The notes below the pieces were generated by a model. It saw nothing but the letters and a program-made list of their open reading frames with translations. It was not told the origin of the DNA and did not search any database. From positions 124,713,879-124,777,878 of the forward strand of contig NC_072896.1 in the NCBI RefSeq assembly GCF_027943255.1: a stretch of 64,000 nucleotides of DNA, read 5' to 3'. Origin of the DNA: Anastrepha obliqua (Eukaryota; Arthropoda; Insecta; Diptera; Tephritidae). Shown piece by piece: positions 55,812-64,000 of the stretch (position 1 is its first letter; every line of letters begins with the position of its first letter). The position numbers and the translations under genes are program-made.

Positions 55812-56350
55812 CAACTCTGGAACTGTCTCGCACTTATTGGGATGGAACATACTTTTCTGCGGTTACAAGTGAAGTAAGTCCAATAGTGTCAAATCGCAAA
55901 ATCTCGGTGGCTATTCGGTTTCGTTGTTTCATGAAATAATTCCTCCTAGCATCTTCATTCGCAATAGGGCCACTGTTTCGTGCGCTATGGCACAAGTGGC
56001 ACCGTCCTGTTGAAACCACATATTGTCCAAGTCCATGAAAAGTTCGTTATTATGCAACAATAGCAATCAAGGTTCACCGTTCACCGTAACAGTGCTATCG
56101 GCATTACTTTCGATCCGATGACTCCGCACAAGTATCTCGTAATAATATAATAAGTGAATTTTCAATAGCCCAAATGCGCAAGTTTTGCTTAACTTAGGTG
56201 AAACTGGTCCTCATCGCTTATAACCGAAAAATGACGCAATGCGCGAAATGCATATCTTGCAGAACGACCATTTCCTTTATAAATTATTACGCGCTTTTCC
56301 ACTGAGTATCGCTCCATGACTAAGTTTCTCAAAGTCCATAGTGCCAATTG
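55812..56350 (-). mobile_element. Mariner remnant, rosa-like, 5' part
   Basis: On the - strand: YSVEKRVIIYKGNGRSA near 56270-56310 (N-terminus), SDEDQFHL-like near 56200-56230, and LDNMWFQQDGATC near 55985-56035 (second Asp box), followed by RFCDLTLLDL near 55860-55890 (third Asp box). Stops and frameshifts are abundant. The RTE-type element at 52722-55811 interrupts this mariner shortly after the third Asp box. Confidence 0.7.
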
Positions 56351-56359
56351 TCTGAAAAA

Positions 56360-56660
56360 ATAAAATAAAAATGTTATATAACAAATAACAAATAATTTAT
56401 ATAAAAAACTTACATCCCTCTTGAATCACTTTAATGAAATATGAAATAAAAAATGTAGATCCACAAAAATTCAAAAATATTTAATGAAAATATGGAATAC
56501 CTAGGAATACTAAATGTAGCGCCAAACTGTATAGTTATGTACCGTCCAGCTGCAAGGCTACCAGCGACACCACTTTCTAGCCTAAAGTTCTGGTTTTATT
56601 AAACATTTTTGTACTAAATTTAGTGAGTGCAAACCAGGTAATGGTCAATGCAGGCTTCCA
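56360..56660. other. Noncoding DNA between mariners
   Basis: AT-rich spacer without recognisable feature. Confidence 0.4.
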
Positions 56661-56667
56661 GATAAAT

Positions 56668-58011
56668 ACCACCTTGAACAAAAAGTTCCTGGAACAACCG
56701 CGAGGTGACGATCTAAGGCTTGAGCGTCTTACCATATATTGATAATTTATTTGAGTTCTGTTTTTTTCCTGTTAGGTTGCCACATCTATGATTAATATTA
56801 TTACCAAAACTTTATCGCCACTGCTTGATATTTGTAAATTTTACAGCGTCTTGCGTAAATCTGCCTCTCCACGTGCTTTCGAATTTTTACTGTTTTAAAA
56901 ATGGATTTGGATTTGCAGCAACAAGTTTCTATTGAATTTTGCGTTAGAAATGCGATGCAGATTCAATGGTGCGAAAACATTAGAAATGTTGTGAGACTCT
57001 TTGATGCTTTGGTATGAAGACTTCAGATGTGATCGAGTATGAGAACCCATCGCAGATGACGAACACAGTGGCAGACCGTCGACATCGAAAACTAATGAAA
57101 ACATCAAGAAAGTGAAAGGAAAATTGATTAATAACCGCAAATTAACCATCAGAGAGCTGGCAGACGACTTAAATATAATTACGAATTCGTTCAGTGCACT
57201 TTAGTTAATGATTTGGGTTTGCGTCGTGTTGCTGCAAAGTTGATTCCAAAGGACGAGAATTTCATGCAAAAAACGGACTGCGTTGATATCACCACAGACA
57301 TGATTTCGAAGGCTGAAAGCGACCCAACATTCATTAAACGAATCATTACTAGAGACAAGCCGTGGTTTTATGAGTACGACATGCAATCTAGACAACATGC
57401 GAGTGAGTGGCGCGCTCCGAATGAGCAAATACCAAAAACACCATGTCGTTTTCAGCCAAAGCCAAAGAAAGCGATGCTCCCGGTTTTCATGGATTACAGC
57501 GGGATTGCACATCAGTAACTTTTGCCAGAAGGTTAGACAATCAATAAGAACTATTATTTGGCAGTTAGTTGACCTTTACGAAAAGCAATTCGCCAAAAGA
57601 GAAAGTATTTGTGGGAAAACAACTCGTGGGTTTTACATGAAGACAATGCACCATCGTATAGTGCCATCATTATACGTGAATTTTTGACCAAGAACGAAAC
57701 GATTGGCAACAGCCAATGAGTTCGCCTGATTCGCCCTGCGATTTCGATTCTGATTTCTATTTGATCGATTCAAAAAACCACTACACAGAACGTGTTTTAA
57801 CAACCAAAAGGAAGTAGTGGATAAGTCGAATACTGCTCTGAGGGCCATACCGATAGAGTTCGAGAAATGTTTCGAGCACTGAATCAAACGCTGGTAGAAG
57901 TGCGATGCAGTTGATGGAGAACACTGTGATGGCGTTAATTTCACCTTTGGGGAATAAATTAGTATTTTGAATTTTCTGAATATGTTCCCAGAATGTTTTA
58001 GTCAAGGTGTT
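56668..58011 (+). mobile_element. Mariner element, full span, degenerate
   Basis: Inverted ends: CCACCTTGAACAAAAAGTTC near 56668 and, on the complement of the right end, CACCTTGACTAAAACATTCT near 58010. Transposase pieces in order are MDLDLQQQVSIEFCVRNAMQ (56900), a DNA-binding region with several stops, DLGLRRVAAKLIPKDENFMQ (57210-57272), IITRDKPWFYEYDMQSRQHA (first Asp, 57343-57403), SWVLHEDNAPSYSA (second Asp, about 57626-57670, interior Glu-Asp) and a garbled SPDLAPxD region (57720-57770). The length of about 1.34 kb is that of a complete mariner. It belongs to the mainstream DD34D type, not rosa. Confidence 0.82.
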
Positions 58012-58014
58012 GTT

Positions 58015-59445
58015 GTGATGAAAAAATTGAGTACAGTAAAATACTAAACTAATCGCTGCTACGAAATATATTTTAAACAAAAAGTTTGTCTCCTCCAATT
58101 TTTGTATAATTTTTACACACTTAGATTATTCGTTTTTCCCAATGAAGAATACAGTTTCTGCTAATACTATATATCTGTCAATGCAGGCGCTCTTCAACAC
58201 TTTGTCTGCTGCCGCATGTCGGTGACAATTGGTGACTTGTCAATCAGCACTTGTGTGGCGTATTGAGTCAGCAATGTGGTCGGCACAGTTGCCTTTTTCT
58301 GCCACTTCATTATCTCCTTAATTGCTGCTGAGCATTTCGATTCCTTTATTTTCATTTCAGTAGTTTCACCTCCTTTCTTTTCGCTTTCTATGTAATTGCT
58401 CTGATCTTCGCTGCAAATTTAGTTGCGAATACTAAATAAGTAGACGCTTACTACACTTTGGCGCGGAACACTTTTTGGGTGGCATGTTGCTGATTCAACA
58501 TTTTCGTCGCTACATGTGATTTTTTGCGCTGCTGTTAGCAGTGGCCGCGATTTGGATGGCAGAGTATGTTTTTGTGCTCACCTTTATCAGGCACTTGGCT
58601 CTGTTTTTTGCGAGCGCTACTCGCTGTTAATAGTTTTTTTCATTTGCGTCTAAATAATTTGTTCAATAAGTTGTCCATTTATCGTTGCACAAAACGACAA
58701 TTTTATTGTTATTTTTTTTCTGTTGCATTGAGTGTGGTATTCTCCTGTATTTGAGAAGCAATCGGCAAATTTAATTGTAAATTAAAGCGAAAGCAAAGCG
58801 ACGTGAATTTGTGTGGTCTATTCGTCATGTTGATGGCGGGAATTTGGCAACATTCTGTAAATGAAATGAACAACTGTAAAAAACAAAAAATTGCTGAATT
58901 CTTTTGTACTCTATTTTAAGCGCACCTCGGTAATTAAGTCAACACTCGGAGGATATATGCGTTGACAATCTTGTTTCAACTTGTGTGGCCTTGTTCGACT
59001 GCTTAAGAGGCACCGAGTTGAATTAAGGAAAAAACAGTTTTTAGTTCATAGACGCGTGTATGTTTGTATATACTCTTTGATAGTATATTAGGGCGGGTCG
59101 ATTTCTTTGTTATGCAGGTTACAGCCACGAATGCTTAAAACACAGCATGACAAAAAAATGTCGGTCTATTAAACACAAAAAGTCAACACGAAGCAAAAAA
59201 CTTGAGTAAGCATCTCTTAAGAATTATTTGCGAGAGCTTAATTAAAAATTAATCCACTTAATTTTAATTTTTGTATTGGGTGAAACATACTTATTCTTTT
59301 TTTATTATTTATTTTTTTTTTCATTTATATGCTGTACAAATTAAGCCTTTGCCTTTTGGCGTCCCATCAGTTTTGTATATCAGCACAGAATTATTTTGTT
59401 AGTATTTTAAAAATAAAATTATTTGAAGCATAATATTGAAGTAAC
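58015..59445. other. Noncoding DNA
   Basis: No gene recognised. The 58150-58780 stretch has single-copy-like composition, and 59200-59420 is very AT-rich. The frame at 57781-58098 on - runs across the mariner end and is not a gene. Confidence 0.4.
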
Positions 59446-59449
59446 GATT

Positions 59450-59715
59450 CTACATCTTCTTCTTCTTCTTTTTGATTGGCGCAATAAGCGACTCGCCATC
59501 CCCAATGTGCAAAGGTTTATTAATAATAATAAAGGGTGCATAATTTGTCTCTCAAACACTCCATGGGATGCCTCATCGGATGTTGTCTCGTCCAAGCTTC
59601 TGCGCCATACATTTTGTTCGTTGAGAAAAGCTTCTCAATTGCCTACTTAGTGCGAAGTATCACTTTTTTCATGAGAAATTCATGGATTTCAAGGCTGAGA
59701 AAGGCACCACTGGGA
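59450..59715 (-). mobile_element. RTE-type element 3' fragment
   Basis: It shares with the 52722-55811 element the sequences TTCTTCTTCTT-TTGGCG (3' tail side), GTGCAAAGGT, CTCAAACACTCCA, CGTCCAAGCTTCTGCGCCAT and GGATTTCAAGGCTGAGA, in the same order and orientation. Large internal pieces are missing. It derives from the RT C-terminal region. Confidence 0.8.
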
Positions 59716-59719
59716 TAAA

Positions 59720-60495
59720 AAAAAAATATTTTCGTTAAATGATTTATAGAGAAAATGAATAATTGGAGATAGATTCTAAAAAGTTCGAGGAGAGGTCGCC
59801 TGTTATTGTCCAGCAAGATTTAAAAAATTTATCCAAAAGTGTGTAGCCGCTCCAAACTGGTGTGCGCTGTCAAATCGTATCAGCTATTTATCATCAATCC
59901 TTTTTGTTCTAAATAGAATATAGGGGTCTCGGGGGTGTAAGAGGGTTATAGAATTCTCAGTAATCAGCTATCAGCATTCTCTAACCTCAATTACACCCTG
60001 ATAATCTGAACAACCACAGCTGCAGAGGAGGTATTCAAGCCGCGTTTGAGGCATGATCAAGGCTAACGAGAGGGGTAGCTTAGGGGGATTACTTTGATAT
60101 ATACAGTTTAAAGGTTCCTTGAAGTTTGCAGTGTCTGCCTCAGAGCGAGTGACAGCAAAAGGTGTCTGTTCTTCAGGTTAAAAGCGGCCCCACACTATTG
60201 AGTATCTGGTTGTTTCACCTGTGGAGCTCACCAGATCTTCCTTAAGCTTATAACATATGCATGTTTTTCGAGCTATAGATATAAAGACAGGAATTTATGG
60301 CCGCGAGAAAAACAGGTTCTAAGTAGTACCCACAGAAATGTGGGGAAACCACCCGCTGCGGCAGCATGCACGTCGGATTTGGAGTTGCAGAATTTGTGTT
60401 TATATGGAAATACTTCCACAACTCAAGCCTGAGCTATAACGGTCTAATAGATAAACCCCAGCAACACAAGTAAAAATTCAGCCAGTCTCGGTTGC

Positions 60496-60532
<37 letters not shown>

Positions 60533-61645
60533 TGTATGTCTCTCTATCTAATCATATACATATAAGAAGTTATTTTTTCACATCTAGTTACAGAGGCATT
60601 TCTACTTGAAACGACACGTCTAACATCTTCCCAATGATTGTAAAAAAAATTTTTCATCACGGAAATCCATCCGCCTTAATACGCATATGCGTGTACCTAT
60701 GTATGTGTGTATGTGTGCTTAGTAAATTTAACGGAAGGAAAAGTGTTCGCGGAAGAAGGAAAGTGTTCGCGCCATATGTGCCGATAGACACGTCAATTAT
60801 ATGCCTGATAATTTATACGAAGACATGTGACCACGGTGACATTTCCTTCGAGCATAAATCCGTTATTCCCGAGCAAGGGAAGATCACTTTTTTCAGCGCA
60901 TAATCTGGTGTAATCAATTTTCAAAGGTAATAAATTTTATTAATTTGTACATACAGTCATCCTCAAAACAAAGTGTACACCGCATATGGATAAGTTTTGA
61001 CTATTTATTTTGTAATTTTAATTATGCTTTTATCAAAATATAATTCATAATACTACAAAAGCCCAATAACTGAAATATTCAAACTTTTTAAATTTCAAAA
61101 TTTTTACTTAGAATTTCTGAAAAAAATTCAGTTTTGCAATTTTATAGATCATTAAATTTTTACTCCGAACTTTTGGACGCAATTTGGATGTGCAGTTTTA
61201 TAGCTCATTGATTATAGTATAATGTCGTGCAAGTTCGAAGTAGATGAAAAATGGGAAAACTTTAGTATAATGTATATCGCTTTGAAAAAAAAGGTTGAAA
61301 GGGGGGGATTGAGGGGTGTATCCCCATCTTAAAACTGAAAACCGAACATGCCGGAGGCTTATAGTTTTAAAATAATTTAATGTTAAAGTTCTCTAATTTA
61401 GCGAAAAGTTGGTGTTGCCATACGCCTGAAATAAATACGAAGTTCGTATGCAGGGATGTTCAGTGGAAGGTTCATTGTAAAACTGCAGTATTTTTTGCTG
61501 TAATTTAAAATTGAGAAATATTTTTGAAAATAAAAATTTACAACTCATTTACACTTAAAAACAATGATATTAAGCGTATCACAAAAAATAATAAAGTAAT
61601 TTAAATTAAATTAAATTAATTAACACATTATTTATGCGTAAAACG
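59720..61645. other. Noncoding DNA
   Basis: There is no supportable gene. The 60634-60903 frame has no domain. 61000-61200 is AT-rich and vaguely like the 3765-4850 satellite. Confidence 0.4.
60501..60528. repeat. (TC)14 microsatellite
   Basis: Fourteen uninterrupted TC dinucleotides. Confidence 0.97.
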
Positions 61646-61650
61646 ACTTA

Positions 61651-61830
61651 AAAATAACCCTCATCAGTCCAACTCTGACTGTATAGTTGTATAATCCGCA
61701 GTTTTTTTGCGTAGAACTCCTTTTCGCGTGGGCAGCCTCCGGCCGCGTTTCCAAAAAATAACCCTCATCAGTTCAACTCCGGCTACGCAATCCACAGTAT
61801 TTTTGCGTAGAACTCCTTTCCGTGTTAAAA
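61651..61830. repeat. Tandem duplication, 104-bp unit
   Basis: AAATAACCCTCATCAG occurs at about 61652 and 61756. TTTTTGCGTAGAACTCCTTT follows in each copy (near 61704 and 61800). The second unit is incomplete. On the - strand the 81-codon frame repeats TRKGVLRK twice. No family is recognised. Confidence 0.8.
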
Positions 61831-61834
61831 CCAT

Positions 61835-62570
61835 TGAACCCAAAATTAAAACATCATATGCGTGTATGTAGTAAGGAGGCACAATAACCCCCATCCCCAT
61901 CATTAACACTATACTTAAATACTTAATTTTTGTTCATATTTTTGTTTCATTTGCAGGCATCCGGCAACACCATACTGTTGTCATTCTAATCTTCTTTTTA
62001 TTCGCGTTTAAAATTGGAAAGTGATTGCATGGACAAATGTATTTGCATTTAATTTTAATAGAAATAATTCGAATATAAGCATAAAAATCAGTATAAGCAC
62101 GCGTGTGAGTGTATATTATAGTGAAGTTCCAAAGGGCATTTTGAAGGCAAATAATTATGAAATTATTATTTCCCGAATAATTTGCAGTTATAATATAAAG
62201 AGTGTTCCTTAACACCTCACTAACATCTCCACCAAGTTTCATTAATAAAGACATAATAGTTTGCCAAAAATTGCCCAATATACATTATTCTAAATTCCAG
62301 CCTGAAAAATCACAATAATTCTTGAGAGTGTTTTTCGTTCGTGGTCTTGTGCACTTTCTCCCCATTTTTCCTTTCCACATTTTTTTTAATTGTAGAAAAT
62401 ACCCAACATCATCAGCAGATAAAATTGCCAAATTTTTGAGTAAAAATTTATTGAATGTAAAACTGGAAACTTGAAATTTTCTAAAAACTCCGAGCAATTT
62501 TTATGAAAATTTGCGGAACTCTTAAAAATTTTATGCAAAGTTCGAAACTTTGCTTATAAATGGTGATTAA
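61835..62570. other. Noncoding DNA
   Basis: AT-rich. Opposed frames at 61934-62497 lack domains. No feature is supported. Confidence 0.4.
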
Positions 62571-62574
62571 ATTT

Positions 62575-62835
62575 CAAGGGCCGATGTTGAATGTGAACCA
62601 CACCTAAACGCCAACGACACCGTTGGACTTCTTTCTTTGGGGTTATTTGAAAAAAAATGTATACGTCGATAAGCCAGCGACAATTCAAGAGCTAAAGGAT
62701 GAGATAATTCGGCACATTAACGGCATAGAACCTCAATTATGCCTCAGCGTTATCGCAAATTTGGACCATCGGATGAAGGTGTGCCGCCGAGGTCGTGGCG
62801 GTGATTTGGCCGATATTTTATTCCATACGTAATTG
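62575..62835 (+). mobile_element. Mariner transposase C-terminal fragment
   Basis: The + frame 62623-62832 reads MDFFLWGYLKKNVYVDKPAT, then IQELKDEIIRHINGIEPQLC and CRRGRGGDLADILFHT. This is the C-terminus after the third catalytic Asp (PLDFFLWG) of rosa-like/related mariners. The Asp itself is retained (LDFF). Everything upstream is absent. Confidence 0.82.
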
Positions 62836-63399
62836 AGCCACATCAGTATAATCATAATGAAGAGAAATGATAATAATTTCATAAAAAAGTTCTATTTTAT
62901 TCAAAATCAATATCGGCCCTTGAAACTTAACCACCCTTTTTTTTTTGTTTTGTAGTATAAAATGAGTTTTTATAAAAAAAATAACTAAAATTAAAAATAA
63001 GTAAATAAATAACCAGAACTTGTAAAATACATGGGGTTCAATTTCTTTTGTCGCTGACTGCATATTCGAAATTTTGACAAAAACACACTAAATCGTTTTT
63101 AGCATTTTTTTCTTTTTCAGCCTTAATAAATTTAATATTTGATTCCAAATTTTATTTGGTTGCATTCTTAGCCTACAACTATGAATAACAAGAAATTTGA
63201 GTGTGAGTTAGAACTCATAAATTTATGACTTAGTGATAAAAGTATTAAGCCAATTAAGCTATTTTCCCAAAAGTTTAAAGATTCTCTCACGTAAGTATAT
63301 TACTTTTACTTAGTCGAGGGCCTAGATAATTATTTGTATTTTGACGATGTTATGTCACGAGATTGGCCCAACGAGAGCTCAACGAAAATTAATTGACGC

Positions 63400-63575
63400 T
63401 AAAACATTTATGACGAAAGTGAAAGGAAGACCAAACACAAAATATATTGACGAGCTGGAGTAAATGAGGAGACTCAAATTACGAAACTGGAAGAAATCAA
63501 CCAAAGATCGGAAGCATTTTATTCAGTAGGTCAAAGCTCAAACAGAGCTGCAGCGCCAAAGATGATGATGATTAT
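63400..63575 (+). mobile_element. RTE-type LINE 3' end with GAT tail
   Basis: The translation GRPNTKYIDELE, a stop, then LRNWKKSTKDRKHFIQ and KAQTELQRQR resembles the C-terminal end GRP...W.D.VE.D....RNW...A.DR..WR of RTE-like elements. It is followed by a GATGATGATGATTA tail near 63560, the kind of short simple-repeat 3' tail these elements have. Confidence 0.6.
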
Positions 63576-64000
63576 AACAATTCCTACACGTACTTTTCTT
63601 AATTTTAAACCCGCCTCTTTTCCGTGGAAATGTTGCGAAGGAAAGTAAGTTTACTCGAACACTCACTTTACTGTTATGACTTCTTAATATAAATGTCTTT
63701 AATAAATCATAAAAATGCTCCCTAAAAACTACAACTCTTCTCATCAGCTTCACAATTGTCTTCGAACTCAATTAAATGGTTTCAAAATCACCAAATTTTT
63801 GCCAAAATAGAAATTCGTAGTGCCGGTAACGCACTTCATTAACACATCCGGGGCGTGAATGATCCGGAGCCCACCAACAGTCAGTGTTGTATTTCAGCAG
63901 CTAATATAAATACACATAAGAATATCTCTATGTTGTGCAGCCCAACATTTAATAGCAGCTAATTATGACACTCCCAAAATATTCGGTGTTGCGCGTACGT

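Noticed and set aside
61010..61200. Extra units of the 3765-4850 satellite
   Set aside because: Only general AT-rich phrase similarity (AATTTTTACT, TTTTAGAA-like); no repeated core could be aligned by eye.

Overview
This is a window of a dipteran nuclear genome: AT-rich, intron-containing, and full of transposable-element (TE) remnants. A true fruit fly (Tephritidae) or close relative is my inference. Three lines support it: a Dorsocross-type T-box gene with fly-like protein sequence, a DUF1091 secreted-protein gene of the kind expanded in flies, and several mariner copies with the D,D(41)D spacing of the rosa group, which was first described from tephritids. No prokaryotic genes, rRNA genes or CRISPR arrays are visible.

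Host genes. (1) The last three coding exons of a Dorsocross/Tbx6-class T-box transcription factor lie on the + strand at 17358-24666, followed by a 3' UTR with a poly(A) signal near 25130. The 5' exon or exons lie upstream of the window. The two visible introns (3.0 and 3.2 kb) hold a non-LTR remnant, an RTE-type remnant, a Tc1/mariner scrap and a SINE; an internally deleted mariner lies just upstream of the first visible exon. (2) A complete-looking four-exon DUF1091 gene lies on the - strand at 32120-32847. Its duplicate at 35187-35922 sits in a second copy of a segmental duplication (31999-34134 and 35072-37915). The duplicate has a frame-breaking indel at the start of exon 2 that a downstream acceptor could bypass.

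Layout. 1-17 kb: single-copy noncoding DNA, a TTAA-flanked foldback element (1675-2416), a rosa mariner (2803-3729), a degenerate satellite (3765-4850), SINEs and more mariners. 17-25 kb: Dorsocross. 25-31.5 kb: non-LTR RNase H remnants and mariners. 32-38 kb: the DUF1091 duplication, split by a CR1/jockey-like reverse transcriptase (RT) fragment; copy B carries a TTAA/piggyBac-type element and a SINE that copy A lacks. 38-44.6 kb: a Tc1-like element, unidentified sequence and a small MITE. 44.7-46.9 kb: a pogo/Tigger element with clean ends, broken by one stop codon and a lost catalytic Asp. 47-51 kb: RTE-type RT remnants, an AT-rich repeat and a SINE. 52.5-58 kb: a near full-length RTE-type retrotransposon with a 13-bp target-site duplication inserted into an older mariner, then another mariner. 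58-64 kb: noncoding DNA with small TE fragments.

The genes do not form a pathway. What the window shows best is TE layering, where nested and paralogous insertions can be ordered in time. I found no convincing new enzymatic or defence system. The least familiar items are the two TTAA-flanked non-autonomous elements, one with three 43-bp units each holding a perfect 20-bp palindrome, and the young DUF1091 duplication.
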